Translations under genes and position numbers: made by a program
Notes under the pieces: model-generated
What the model was told of the DNA's origin: nothing
Databases searched by the model: none
Seen by the model: the letters and a program-made list of their open reading frames with translations, nothing else
Assembly: GCF_002954455.1 (NCBI RefSeq)
Contig: NZ_MSCC01000001.1
Location: forward strand, 2,028,072-2,074,173
From: Photobacterium aquimaris
Lineage (GTDB): Bacteria; Pseudomonadota; Gammaproteobacteria; Enterobacterales; Vibrionaceae
Length of the DNA stretch: 46,102 nt
Direction: 5' to 3'
Shown: positions 1 to 8,833 of the stretch, piece after piece
Layout of the letters: the number at the start of each line of letters is the position of its first letter
How positions within the stretch are numbered: position 1 is the stretch's first letter

Positions 1-7
1 ATTATTT

Positions 8-34
8 AGCCAGTTGCTTTGCAGCTGGCTTTTT
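8..34 (+). terminator. Rho-independent terminator of a gene left of the window
   Basis: A 10-bp stem with one G-T pair (AGCCAGTTGC / GCAGCTGGCT) and a TTT loop is followed by a run of T. It most likely ends a transcript that starts outside the window. The spacing to the next gene leaves about 100 bases for that gene's own promoter. Confidence 0.75.
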
Positions 35-135
35 CATATCTACAATAAACTGCTGTTAAACGATCAACAAATCAAACCAAACTGTAACATATGTGTAATA
101 ATGCATACTATTGCTGATATTGTTTATGGATCGTT

Positions 136-1821
136 ATGACACAAGCATCACTTCACACCCACATCGATTGGCAACATGTAAAGGTACTGATTATTGACGA
201 TCAGTTATCTTCTGCATTACTGATCCAAAATATTTTACACAGCATTAAGCTGACGACTGTTGATATCGCCACCAGCAGCAATACAGCCCTTCAATGCTGT
301 CGTACCACCAACTACGATTTAATTCTAATCGACTTTCATCTTGAAGCGGATGTTAATGGCAGCGATCTTCTTGTCGCAATGAGAAAAAGTAATTGTATTA
401 GTGCACATTGTGGGGTGGTGTTTATCTCTGGCGATCGTACCCCGGAAGTTATTGTGACCTCAATGACAATGGATGCCGATAGCTTTCTGAGTAAACCGTT
501 AAATATCGGCATGCTGAAACAGCGCGTAGTGGCGGTTTATCAAGCCTGTTTACTGCGTCGACCTATTTATACTGCCATAGAAAATAATCATATTCCGACT
601 GCTATTACATTATGTCGACAGTTACTACGACAACAAGGCCATAATCTAGAGATTGAGATTTTATTAATTGATTTATTAATCAAGCAACAACAGTGGTCAC
701 AAGCACAGCAATTATTAACCTTATTTAGTCAACACAGCCAAAACCATAAACTGATATTACGCCAAGCACAGTTAACTCATCACCAGGGTGATACTCCTGC
801 CGCTATTTGTATATTACAAACGCTAATTAAGCAGGTGCCGTTATTTGTTGAAGCCTATGATGAATTGGCAATCTTGTTACAACAACAGCAACAAAATGAT
901 AATGCCAAAGTGATTGCTTATAAGGCGTTATTATTAACTCCAACTATTAGCCACCGTTCATTATTGGTTGCCCAACTGGCAGTAAATACCAACGATCAAT
1001 CCTTATTTATCAAGGTCGGTAAAACGTTGGCCAATCATTTACCGATTATTGATGATGATTGGATCGTATATCTGGCTCAATACACGGCACACTTTGAACA
1101 GCTCCATAGCCAACAATTATCGCCACAGCGGCAACGGAAATTAATCAAACAACTTAAAAAGTTATTTCAACAAGCAAATCGACGCTTTACTCCCAACCAA
1201 AAGAAATGTCTTACAGCATTTCGGCATATTACCTTGGCAAGGTTTACTGCCACACTGCAACCATTAACAACCAAGCGGCGATTGTTACATGGCTTGAAAA
1301 GGTATTTTGGACAGATGTCGCAAGCCCCTTCCGTAATAATGGTTGATGCACTACCGTTATTAATTCACTTTGGGGAAACACGTCTAATTGGCGAGATATA
1401 TCAGATATTAATGACGCGAACAGTATTAGATCCGCACAGTCATTATCGTATAGCACAATTACAGCAAAATAAATTTCTGGTTGAAAATGTACGTTTGTTA
1501 GTTGATCAACTCGCCACAGCAAAAGCCACAATAACGCTCGATCCACAACGAGCTTACTGTATATATCAAACCATTTTACGTGATTATCTTTATAATACAG
1601 AAGCTCATTTAGGCCGTATTGCTAGCTTACTTGCACAGCAACAGGTTAACCATTTGCAGATAACAAGTAGCCTACACCAAATGAAAAAGATGCCATTACC
1701 ATCGCCATTATTGGAATGGTTTCAGCAGCTTCAACATCAATATAACGATCAGAACATCATCCGTTACGATCAATTATCACCGTCATCATTATCATCAGCT
1801 GGCTTATCTGATGCACCCTGA
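136..1821 (+). CDS. VieB-like response regulator: receiver domain plus helical/TPR-like repeats (orphan)
   Basis: Residues 15-135 form a CheY-like receiver: acidic pair D21/D22, phosphoacceptor D66 in LILIDFHL, switch S98 and conserved K120 in SKPL. The remaining ~420 residues are helical, rich in Gln, His and Leu, and look like degenerate tetratricopeptide repeats. There is no DNA-binding or enzymatic output domain. The same plan is seen at 7209-8810 and in VieB of Vibrio cholerae, which is known to interfere with phosphotransfer from the VieS kinase. No kinase gene is adjacent, so its partner is unknown; the VieS-like kinase 7 kb downstream is an obvious candidate (inference). The ATG at 136 is preceded only by a weak GGATCG ribosome site. 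The 3' end overlaps a small opposite-strand ORF by 52 bases. Confidence 0.85.
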   Translation: MTQASLHTHIDWQHVKVLIIDDQLSSALLIQNILHSIKLTTVDIATSSNTALQCCRTTNYDLILIDFHLEADVNGSDLLVAMRKSNCISAHCGVVFISGDRTPEVIVTSMTMDADSFLSKPLNIGMLKQRVVAVYQACLLRRPIYTAIENNHIPTAITLCRQLLRQQGHNLEIEILLIDLLIKQQQWSQAQQLLTLFSQHSQNHKLILRQAQLTHHQGDTPAAICILQTLIKQVPLFVEAYDELAILLQQQQQNDNAKVIAYKALLLTPTISHRSLLVAQLAVNTNDQSLFIKVGKTLANHLPIIDDDWIVYLAQYTAHFEQLHSQQLSPQRQRKLIKQLKKLFQQANRRFTPNQKKCLTAFRHITLARFTATLQPLTTKRRLLHGLKRYFGQMSQAPSVIMVDALPLLIHFGETRLIGEIYQILMTRTVLDPHSHYRIAQLQQNKFLVENVRLLVDQLATAKATITLDPQRAYCIYQTILRDYLYNTEAHLGRIASLLAQQQVNHLQITSSLHQMKKMPLPSPLLEWFQQLQHQYNDQNIIRYDQLSPSSLSSAGLSDAP

Positions 1822-1925
1822 GCATATTTCTCATTTCGATGTTGCTGAGCTTGTTCTTTTCTGAGTCGAGTTGCTCGCTCTTGTTCCGACTCAGAGCCAA
1901 ACAAACGCTTCATAAAATCAAACAT
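1770..1925 (-). CDS. Small hydrophilic protein, 51 aa, unknown function
   Basis: The ORF starts MFDFMKRLFG, continues with a strongly charged helical stretch rich in Glu, Arg, Lys and Gln, and ends in an Asp/Asn-rich acidic tail. An AGGA ribosome-binding site lies 8 bases before the ATG. It follows the GlsB/YeaQ-family gene on the same strand with a 37-base gap, so the two may be co-transcribed. Its last 52 bases overlap the 3' end of the convergent response-regulator gene, and part of the acidic tail is the antisense of that gene's low-complexity 3' end, so chance is possible. I do not recognise the family. The amphipathic N-terminus could be a membrane-surface helix (inference). Confidence 0.5.
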   Translation of the reverse strand: MFDFMKRLFGSESEQERATRLRKEQAQQHRNEKYAQGASDKPADDNDDGDN

Positions 1926-1962
1926 GATGATGTCCTATAGCTATCTTGGTGTAATACGGTTA

Positions 1963-2211
1963 TTAGCGAATAAAACGATTATAGATAAACAGTAATATCA
2001 ACGCGCCAACAGTGGCTATAATGATACTGCCAATATTAATCCCACCTGCTGAACCTAGCCCGATCAAAGAGCCAATCCAACCTCCGGCTAAAGATCCAGC
2101 AATACCTAAGCCACACGTTGCTATCCAACCACCACCATCATTACCAGGCATTAACCATTTTGCTAATGCACCAGCAATAAGACCTAAAATAATCCAAGAA
2201 ATGATCCCCAT
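1963..2211 (-). CDS. GlsB/YeaQ/YmgE family stress-associated membrane protein
   Basis: An 82-residue, very hydrophobic, Gly-rich protein. It has the family pattern: MGIISWIILGLIAGALAKWL, a GxDGGGW loop, then two more Gly-rich membrane segments. That gives about three transmembrane helices and a short basic C-terminus. Homologues in enterics and Gram-positives are small inner-membrane proteins linked to general or envelope stress, with no known enzymatic activity. I chose the ATG at 2211 because AGGAAG sits 8 bases before it and family members begin MG(I/L); an upstream in-frame start would add ten residues that do not match the family. A 51-residue ORF follows on the same strand. Confidence 0.85.
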   Translation of the reverse strand: MGIISWIILGLIAGALAKWLMPGNDGGGWIATCGLGIAGSLAGGWIGSLIGLGSAGGINIGSIIIATVGALILLFIYNRFIR

Positions 2212-2468
2212 ATTACTGCTTCCTTCTAATAATAAATTCAATATATATGCCCGCTCATGAACGGAGATATGTGCGCTGTCTATTTAAAAACAATAACTTG
2301 TCATAAACGACATCGGCACATTTATCATAGACCTGCAATAATCATCATGCCCAAATAAAGCGATTATTTAGTTAACGTGATCGTTAATTGTTATGATCAT
2401 ATATTGAAGTGATAGTCGATGTGCTAGTATCTGTAGCCAATAATTATTCACCGTTATGGACACTAAAT

Positions 2469-3278
2469 ATGAAAGTTATTTCTTTTAACATCAATGGGCT
2501 ACGTGCTCGCTTACATCAACTTCAAGCTATTATCGATAAGCACCAACCTGATGTTATCGGTTTACAAGAAATTAAAGTTCATGACGAAGCCTTTCCACTC
2601 GCCGATGTAGAAGCAATGGGATACAAAGTGTATTTTCATGGTCAAAAAGCGCATTACGGCGTAGCTATGCTTTGTAAGCAAGAGCCAATCAGTGTACAGA
2701 AAGGCTTTCCTACTGATGATGAAGACGCGCAACGCCGTATGATCATGGCGACTTTTGCTCAGCCCAATGGCACTAATATTACGGTAATGAACGGTTACTT
2801 TCCGCAAGGCGATAACGTTAGCCATGAAACCAAGTTTCCAGCCAAAGAAAAATTCTATGCTGATCTAATGCACTACCTTAATAATAGCCATCAGGTTGAA
2901 GATGAACTAATTATCATGGGTGATATCAATATTAGCCCGACTGATTTAGACATTGGTATTGGCCCAGTTAACGCTAAGCGATGGCTCAAAACAGGCAAGT
3001 GTTCGTTCCAGCCGATTGAACGCCAGTGGTTAAAAACATTACTTGATTGGGGCTTTATCGATACATTCCGTCAATTACATCCAACAGTCGATGATCAATT
3101 CTCATGGTTTGATTATCGCTCTAAAGGTTTTGTGGATAATCGAGGGCTACGGATTGACGTGATTCTAGCCACACCAACATTAGCTCAGCGTTGTATTGAG
3201 TCTGGCATTGATTACCCATTACGTGGCATTGAAAAGCCGTCAGATCATGCGCCAATTTGGTCTACTTTTAGCAACTAA
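2469..3278 (+). CDS. xthA: Exonuclease III (DNA-(apurinic/apyrimidinic) endonuclease)
   Basis: Repairs abasic sites and damaged 3' ends in DNA. It belongs to the Mg2+-dependent EEP nuclease superfamily. The 269-residue length matches E. coli XthA (268). The catalytic set is visible: N7 in FNINGLR, E34 in LQEIK, the Tyr of NGYFPQG, the Asp/Asn pair of MGDINI, and the C-terminal SDHAP histidine. I set the start at 2469 because [14 protein letters not shown] is the conserved N-terminus; an in-frame upstream start would add 20 unrelated residues. It appears to be a single-gene transcript with its own terminator. No unusual residues. Confidence 0.96.
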   Translation: MKVISFNINGLRARLHQLQAIIDKHQPDVIGLQEIKVHDEAFPLADVEAMGYKVYFHGQKAHYGVAMLCKQEPISVQKGFPTDDEDAQRRMIMATFAQPNGTNITVMNGYFPQGDNVSHETKFPAKEKFYADLMHYLNNSHQVEDELIIMGDINISPTDLDIGIGPVNAKRWLKTGKCSFQPIERQWLKTLLDWGFIDTFRQLHPTVDDQFSWFDYRSKGFVDNRGLRIDVILATPTLAQRCIESGIDYPLRGIEKPSDHAPIWSTFSN

Positions 3279-3352
3279 TAGTACTATTAGCCGACAATAG
3301 TTATTATTTACATCGATATTGATATCGAAACCATATTAAATATATTTCTCCC

Positions 3353-3384
3353 TAAAGCCGACTATTATCTATAGCGGCTTTTAT
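3353..3384 (+). terminator. Probable terminator after xthA
   Basis: A 7-bp stem, AAAGCCG / CGGCTTT, with a 14-base loop and a short T-rich tail about 75 bases after the xthA stop. It is modest in strength; no better hairpin is seen in the gap. Confidence 0.5.
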
Positions 3385-3724
3385 TGAATTTACATATATA
3401 TTCACCATTATTCGCCAATGATACTTACATAGCATGGAAATAAAGAATATAAAATCAGATAAAACATTCACCAAAAAAATATAAAAAAAGTTGAATCAAT
3501 CTTCTTTTGGTCGCATAAAAATATTAAAAAAGATCACAGCGAAAGATAACCCATTGATTTCGAATGAAGCTTAATTTTGTAATTAACATCAATATATTAT
3601 GAAATAAAATTACATTAAAATTTTTTTTTAGTTTTATCAAAAAAATTATACCTTTAAAATTCAAAAGATTACATTATTTTGCAATGTCATAATATGTCTA
3701 ATCTTGTTATAAATTTTCACCGCA

Positions 3725-3773
3725 ATGATCCAGATCAAGTTTATGATTCACGACCTTTGCTATTATTCTCACA
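3725..3773 (+). promoter_or_regulatory. Anaerobic (FNR-type) promoter of focA-pflB
   Basis: ATGATCCAGATCAA at 3725-3738 matches 9 of 10 specified bases of the FNR box TTGAT-N4-ATCAA. A TATTAT -10 element lies at 3761-3766, which predicts transcription starting near 3773. The box centre is then at -41.5, the classical position for activation by FNR together with RNA polymerase. The focA-pfl operon of E. coli is known to be FNR-activated. The start site is predicted, not measured. Confidence 0.7.
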
Positions 3774-3802
3774 GCCAAACTTAAACCATAAAGAGCACCC
3801 CT

Positions 3803-4675
3803 GTGAAAATGGAAACTAATCCTTTTGACTCGCTGATGCCACCAGCTATGGCACATAAGGCCGAAGAAGTCGGCGTTTATAAAGCTACAAAACACCCACT
3901 ACAGTCATTCTTTCTAGCGATAACTGCAGGTGTGTTTATTTCAATTGCTTTTGTGTTTTACACAACAGTAACTACTGGCGCTGGTGATATGCCTTGGGGA
4001 ATGTCTAAGTTTGTTGGTGGTCTTGCATTTAGTTTAGGTTTAATCCTCGTCGTAATCTGTGGTGGTGAGCTTTTTACCTCTTCAGTTTTAACTACAGTTG
4101 CCCGCGCAAGCGGCCGCATTACGACAGGCCAGTTAATGAAAAACTGGGGCATTGTTTACTTCGGTAACTTTGTCGGCGCAATATTCTTTGTTGTGTGTAT
4201 TTGGTTTGCAAAACAACACCTTGGCGCTAATGGCCAATGGGGTATTAATGCAATGAAAATCGCTCAACATAAGCTTCATCATAGTTTTGGACAAGCTGTT
4301 GTTTTAGGTATTCTTTGTAACCTAATGGTTTGTCTTGCCACGTGGATGACTTTTTCATGCCGTAGCGCCACTGATAAAGTAATGGTTATGTTGTTACCTG
4401 TTGCGATGTTTGTTGCCAGTGGCTTTGAGCACTGTATTGCAAATATGTTTATGATTCCAATGGGTATCGTGATCCACGCTTTTGCAAGTCCAGAATTTTG
4501 GACTATGACTGGCGTTAATCCCGCTCAGTTTGCAGATTTAACCGTACATAATTTTGTTGTAAACAACTTAATCCCCGTTACTATTGGTAATACCATAGGT
4601 GGTGGTGTGTTGGTTGGTATGACATATTGGGTTATTCATCGTCGTCCAGAACTTAAAGGCAATAGCCACCACTAA
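3803..4675 (+). CDS. focA: Formate transporter FocA
   Basis: A pentameric formate/nitrite-family channel of the inner membrane that exports and re-imports the formate made by pyruvate formate-lyase. The 290 residues hold about six hydrophobic segments. The family signatures are present: CGGELFTSSVLT near residue 88-99, LGILCNLMVCLATW near residue 173, and the FEHCIANMF motif with the pore-lining histidine region. I prefer the GTG at 3803, 7 bases after AAGAG, over the in-frame ATG at 3809, which would put that site 13 bases away. It is followed 54 bases later by pflB with no terminator between, as expected for a focA-pflB operon driven by the FNR-type promoter. Confidence 0.95.
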   Translation: MKMETNPFDSLMPPAMAHKAEEVGVYKATKHPLQSFFLAITAGVFISIAFVFYTTVTTGAGDMPWGMSKFVGGLAFSLGLILVVICGGELFTSSVLTTVARASGRITTGQLMKNWGIVYFGNFVGAIFFVVCIWFAKQHLGANGQWGINAMKIAQHKLHHSFGQAVVLGILCNLMVCLATWMTFSCRSATDKVMVMLLPVAMFVASGFEHCIANMFMIPMGIVIHAFASPEFWTMTGVNPAQFADLTVHNFVVNNLIPVTIGNTIGGGVLVGMTYWVIHRRPELKGNSHH

Positions 4676-4729
4676 GTTCGACACGATAACACTTATTTTT
4701 TTCTACTGAATAGTATAGGTAGGTATACA

Positions 4730-7003
4730 ATGGCAGAGCAATTTGCTGCATGGGAAGGCTTCACAGCTGGTGATTGGCAGAACGAAGTAAACGTTCGTGA
4801 CTTTATCCAAAAGAACTACACTCCTTACGAGGGTGACGGCTCTTTCCTTGAAACAGAAGCAACTCCAGCTACAGCTAAACTTTGGGAAGCTGTAATGGTA
4901 GGCATCAAACAGGAAAACGCGACTCACGCACCTGTTGATTTTGATACTGACGTTGTTTCTACTATCACTGCACACGACGCTGGTTACATCAACCAAGAGC
5001 TTGAAACTATCGTAGGTCTTCAAACTGACGCGCCTCTTAAGCGTGGTTTGATCCCTAACGGTGGTATCCGCATGATCGAAAACTCATGCAAAGTATACGG
5101 TCGTGAACTAGATCCTACTATCAAGAAGGTTTACTCAGAGCTTCGTAAAACACACAACCAAGGTGTTTTCGATATCTACACTCCTTCTATCATCAAATGT
5201 CGTAAGTCTGGTGTTCTAACTGGTCTTCCAGATGCATACGGCCGTGGTCGTATCATTGGTGACTACCGTCGTATCGCTCTTTACGGTATCGACAAGCTAA
5301 TGGCTGACAAGCTAGCTCAATTCAAATCTCTAGAAGAAATGTTTGAGAACGGCGAAGATCTTCAAATGACTATGCAACGTCGTGAAGAGATCTGTGAGCA
5401 ACACCGTGCACTTGGTCAAATTAAGACTATGGCTGCTAAGTACGGTTGTGATATTTCACTACCTGCTGCAACTGCACAAGAAGCTGTACAGTGGACTTAC
5501 TTCGGCTACCTAGCTGCTGTTAAATCACAAAACGGTGCTGCAATGTCTCTAGGTCGTACTTCGACTTTCCTAGACATCTTCATCGAGCGTGATATCGCCG
5601 CTGGTAAGATCACTGAAGCACAAGCTCAAGAAATGATCGACCACTTCGTAATGAAGCTACGTATGGTTCGTTTCCTACGTACTCCTGAATACGATGAGTT
5701 GTTCTCTGGTGACCCAATCTGGGCAACAGAATCAATGGGTGGTATGGGTCTTGACGGTCGTACACTAGTTACTCGTTCAAACTTCCGTTTCCTAAACAGC
5801 CTATACACAATGGGTCCTTCTCCAGAGCCAAACATCACTGTTCTTTGGTCTGAGAAACTACCTGTAGGCTTCAAGAAGTTCTGTGCGAAGGTATCTATCG
5901 ATACTTCTTCTATCCAGTACGAAAACGATGACCTAATGCGTCCAGACATGAACTCTGACGATTACGCTATCGCTTGTTGTGTATCTCCAATGGTTGTTGG
6001 TAAGCAAATGCAGTTCTTCGGTGCTCGTGCTAACCTTGCTAAGACTATGCTTTACGCAATCAACGGCGGTGTAGATGAGAAGCTTAAGATCCAAGTAGGT
6101 CCTAAGACTGACAAAGTAACTGCTGAAGTTCTTGACTACACAGATACAATGGATCGTCTAGATCACTTCATGGATTGGTTAGCAACGACTTACGTTTCTG
6201 CGCTAAACGCTATTCACTGGAGCCACGACAAGTACAGCTACGAAGCATCGCTAATGGCTCTACACGATCGTGACATCAAGCGTACAATGGCTTGTGGTAT
6301 CGCTGGTCTTTCTGTTGCTGCTGACTCACTATCAGCTATCAAATACGCAACTGTTAAGCCTATCCGTGACGAAGATGGCATCGCTATCGATTTCGAAATC
6401 GAAGGTGACTATCCTAAGTTCGGTAACAATGACGCACGCGTTGATGACATCGCATGTGACCTTGTTGAGCGCTTCATGAACAAGATCCGTACTCACAAGA
6501 TGTACCGTGATGCGATCCCTACTCAGTCTATCCTAACTATCACATCTAACGTTGTGTACGGTAAGAAGACTGGTAACACGCCAGACGGTCGTCGTGCAGG
6601 TGCTCCTTTCGCACCAGGTGCTAACCCAATGCACGGTCGTGACGAAAAAGGCGCTGTAGCTTCACTTACTTCTGTAGGTAAACTACCGTTTGCACACGCT
6701 AAAGATGGTATTTCATACACATTCTCTATCGTTCCAAACGCACTAGGTAAAGATCTTGATACTCAAGAAACTAACCTAGCTGGCCTAATGGATGGTTACT
6801 TCCACCATGAGTCAGGCATCGAAGGTGGTCAACACCTAAACGTTAACGTTCTTAACCGCGAAACTCTAGAAGACGCAGTTAAGCACCCAGAGAACTACCC
6901 ACAGCTAACTATCCGTGTATCGGGTTATGCTGTGCGTTTTAACTCTCTAACTGCTGAACAGCAGGCTGACGTTATCGCTCGTACATTCACAGCTTCTCTA
7001 TAA
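4730..7003 (+). CDS. pflB: Pyruvate formate-lyase (formate C-acetyltransferase)
   Basis: Converts pyruvate and CoA to acetyl-CoA and formate by a glycyl-radical mechanism in the anaerobic cytoplasm. The 757 residues are close to the 760 of E. coli PflB. The active-site cysteine pair is C416-C417 in AIACCVSP. The radical glycine is G732 in [11 protein letters not shown], 25 residues from the end as in E. coli. The codon use (CGT, AAC, TAC, ATC, CTA/CTT) is highly biased and unlike the neighbouring signalling genes, consistent with very high expression. It follows focA and ends at a strong terminator. Its activase gene, pflA, is about 7.1 kb downstream rather than adjacent. Confidence 0.98.
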   Translation: MAEQFAAWEGFTAGDWQNEVNVRDFIQKNYTPYEGDGSFLETEATPATAKLWEAVMVGIKQENATHAPVDFDTDVVSTITAHDAGYINQELETIVGLQTDAPLKRGLIPNGGIRMIENSCKVYGRELDPTIKKVYSELRKTHNQGVFDIYTPSIIKCRKSGVLTGLPDAYGRGRIIGDYRRIALYGIDKLMADKLAQFKSLEEMFENGEDLQMTMQRREEICEQHRALGQIKTMAAKYGCDISLPAATAQEAVQWTYFGYLAAVKSQNGAAMSLGRTSTFLDIFIERDIAAGKITEAQAQEMIDHFVMKLRMVRFLRTPEYDELFSGDPIWATESMGGMGLDGRTLVTRSNFRFLNSLYTMGPSPEPNITVLWSEKLPVGFKKFCAKVSIDTSSIQYENDDLMRPDMNSDDYAIACCVSPMVVGKQMQFFGARANLAKTMLYAINGGVDEKLKIQVGPKTDKVTAEVLDYTDTMDRLDHFMDWLATTYVSALNAIHWSHDKYSYEASLMALHDRDIKRTMACGIAGLSVAADSLSAIKYATVKPIRDEDGIAIDFEIEGDYPKFGNNDARVDDIACDLVERFMNKIRTHKMYRDAIPTQSILTITSNVVYGKKTGNTPDGRRAGAPFAPGANPMHGRDEKGAVASLTSVGKLPFAHAKDGISYTFSIVPNALGKDLDTQETNLAGLMDGYFHHESGIEGGQHLNVNVLNRETLEDAVKHPENYPQLTIRVSGYAVRFNSLTAEQQADVIARTFTASL

Positions 7004-7040
7004 TATAGAGTCTTCTGTGTAGGAAGTTTACTTCCTAATA

Positions 7041-7070
7041 AAAAACCGGCTTATTATAGCCGGTTTTTTT
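7041..7070 (+). terminator. Strong Rho-independent terminator after pflB
   Basis: A stem AAAACCGGC / GCCGGTTTT with an 8-base loop, followed by uninterrupted T. A small extra inverted repeat (AGGAAGTTTACTTCCT) lies just before it. It separates the fermentation operon from the signalling genes that follow. Confidence 0.9.
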
Positions 7071-7208
7071 ATGCCTCAATTTTATGCCCAATGACATAGC
7101 CTGTTACATATTTTATGTTGTTCATATCATTCTTTATCGTTAATCTGCGCAAAAAACACCCATCAATTGCAATTATTTGCACCCACATTGCCAGGATACG
7201 ACTTTCTA

Positions 7209-8810
7209 ATGCGAAGAACTCAATCGGTATTGATTGTCGACGATAGTAGTATCATCCAACAAACAACCAAGCTTATTTTAGTCAATGGTCAATTTCAAAG
7301 TGCCAATATTTTTTGTGCATCTAATGCCGCTGAAGCGATCAAATATTGTCAGCAGCAATGCTTTGATATTTTATTTCTTGATTTCAATCTTGGTTTTGGT
7401 AGTACTGGATTACAACTGCTTGAACGCCTCCATCACCATGAGTTATTAAATCATTCTCCGCTCATTTTTATCCTTACAGCTGATGACTCTCCAGCGGTAT
7501 TAATGGGGTTTTCTGAATACCAACCAGATGATTATTTGGTTAAACCACTACGTTTAAGTAGCTTACAGCAACGTTTAGAATACAGTTTTGAACTACGTGC
7601 AATAAACAATCGAGCTTTTGCTCATTATCAACAGGTTGGCATAAGTGGTATTGAATCAATGTGTAGCCAACACACACCGCCGCTTGAAATTCACTGCACT
7701 ACGATGACGGCAATTGCTAAACGGTTACTTAATCAAAAGCAACCGCATTTACACGCTGATATTTTAGCTTTATTGACATTAATTCAACGGCTATATCAAA
7801 GCTTGCCAGCACAACTGTTATTAATCCAGTTATGGATACAGCAACAAAATTTTAAGGCGCTTAATCCATTATTAACCCAATTACACCACGCATACCCAAA
7901 CCATTTAATGCTGCTTGAATACAGTGCCAGTGCTGCATTATTACAAAATAAAATCACTCAGGGTTATGATTTTTGGTTACAAGCGCATAATGTTAGCAAA
8001 AATAATCTACAACGCCTGTTTGGTTTGTTATGGATAGAATCTCATTTTCAAAACCACAGTGCGATGCAGCAACATTTGCGTGAAGCAATTTCTTATCTTC
8101 GCTATTCGGTGTGGGATAAACCGTGTTATCACGCGTTTATTATCTGGTTGCAATTGCAGCATAGTGATAAAAAAAGCTTACCTATTGAACGCTTGTGGCG
8201 CACAATCAGCCAACAGAAGACCATCACTAAACATGAACGGCCTTTTATTTACTTGCTGCAAGCATGGCAGTATTTAGATAACGATAATAATCTTGGAGCC
8301 TATAAAAGTTATAGCGCAGCAATGGATGCTATTCACCATATAGACCCAGAAAACCACAGTTTTGAATTTGATGCGATTGCACTTTGTATTAGCAAACGCT
8401 TAGCCATGACACGTCATCAAACTGACTGTTATCAGCGTTTACAGCGCAATCTGCTACAACGTCAAAATGAACCACATTCAATCATAAAAAATATGTGGTT
8501 AGAAACAATGCAACCGACATCAGATCATCGAACAGATGAGCAATATCGCCACGCACTGAGGCTAGTCAAACAAAAATATTATGTTGAAGCGGGACAAGCG
8601 ATATTACAACTCTGGCCTTATTATCGTTTTGATGAAGTATTAGCACGCTGCTTAGTTGAATTGTCATCCCGTGGGTATGTAGACAATGAACCACAGCATC
8701 AGCAATGGATTAAAGAAGCCAGATGGACTTTTGAATCGCAGGACTTTAAACCTGAATGGTATTTAAAATTAAAAGCCCAATACCGCAGTCTACAACGGCC
8801 ATTATATTGA
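7209..8810 (+). CDS. vieB: VieB-like response regulator: receiver plus TPR-like region
   Basis: A 533-residue protein. The receiver spans residues ~1-125: VDD near residue 10-12, phosphoacceptor D58 in LFLDFNL, T in FILTADD and K in YLVKPL. The rest is helical with Gln/His/Leu-rich TPR-like repeats and no DNA-binding or enzyme domain. Directly downstream are a VieS-type hybrid kinase (23-base gap) and a receiver-EAL VieA-type protein. In V. cholerae the same three protein types form VieSAB, and VieB is known to block phosphotransfer from VieS to VieA. I therefore infer a phosphorelay inhibitor or titrator. I chose the ATG at 7209 because MRRTQSVLIVDD begins at the domain edge; a TTG at 7167 is possible. 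The gene symbol is by analogy. Confidence 0.8.
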   Translation: MRRTQSVLIVDDSSIIQQTTKLILVNGQFQSANIFCASNAAEAIKYCQQQCFDILFLDFNLGFGSTGLQLLERLHHHELLNHSPLIFILTADDSPAVLMGFSEYQPDDYLVKPLRLSSLQQRLEYSFELRAINNRAFAHYQQVGISGIESMCSQHTPPLEIHCTTMTAIAKRLLNQKQPHLHADILALLTLIQRLYQSLPAQLLLIQLWIQQQNFKALNPLLTQLHHAYPNHLMLLEYSASAALLQNKITQGYDFWLQAHNVSKNNLQRLFGLLWIESHFQNHSAMQQHLREAISYLRYSVWDKPCYHAFIIWLQLQHSDKKSLPIERLWRTISQQKTITKHERPFIYLLQAWQYLDNDNNLGAYKSYSAAMDAIHHIDPENHSFEFDAIALCISKRLAMTRHQTDCYQRLQRNLLQRQNEPHSIIKNMWLETMQPTSDHRTDEQYRHALRLVKQKYYVEAGQAILQLWPYYRFDEVLARCLVELSSRGYVDNEPQHQQWIKEARWTFESQDFKPEWYLKLKAQYRSLQRPLY

Positions 8811-8833
8811 TTTGTTATTTCAGGTATTTATCG

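Larger units (their letters stand above)
3279..3802 (+). other. 524-bp AT-rich intergenic region upstream of focA-pflB
   Basis: No convincing gene is seen. Apart from the xthA terminator, it is dominated by A/T runs (about 3470-3660), as in a regulated promoter region. The clear element is the FNR-type promoter at its right end. A weaker 8-of-10 FNR-like match lies at 3579-3592 (GTAATTAACATCAA), so more than one regulator site is possible. Confidence 0.6.

Noticed and set aside
2012..2260. An 82-residue plus-strand Pro/Ile-rich frame
   Set aside because: It is the antisense of the Gly-rich GlsB/YeaQ gene; the Pro runs come from complementary Gly codons.
3554..3567. TTGATTTCGAATGA as an FNR site for focA
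   Set aside because: The second half matches poorly, and the much better box at 3725 has correct promoter spacing.
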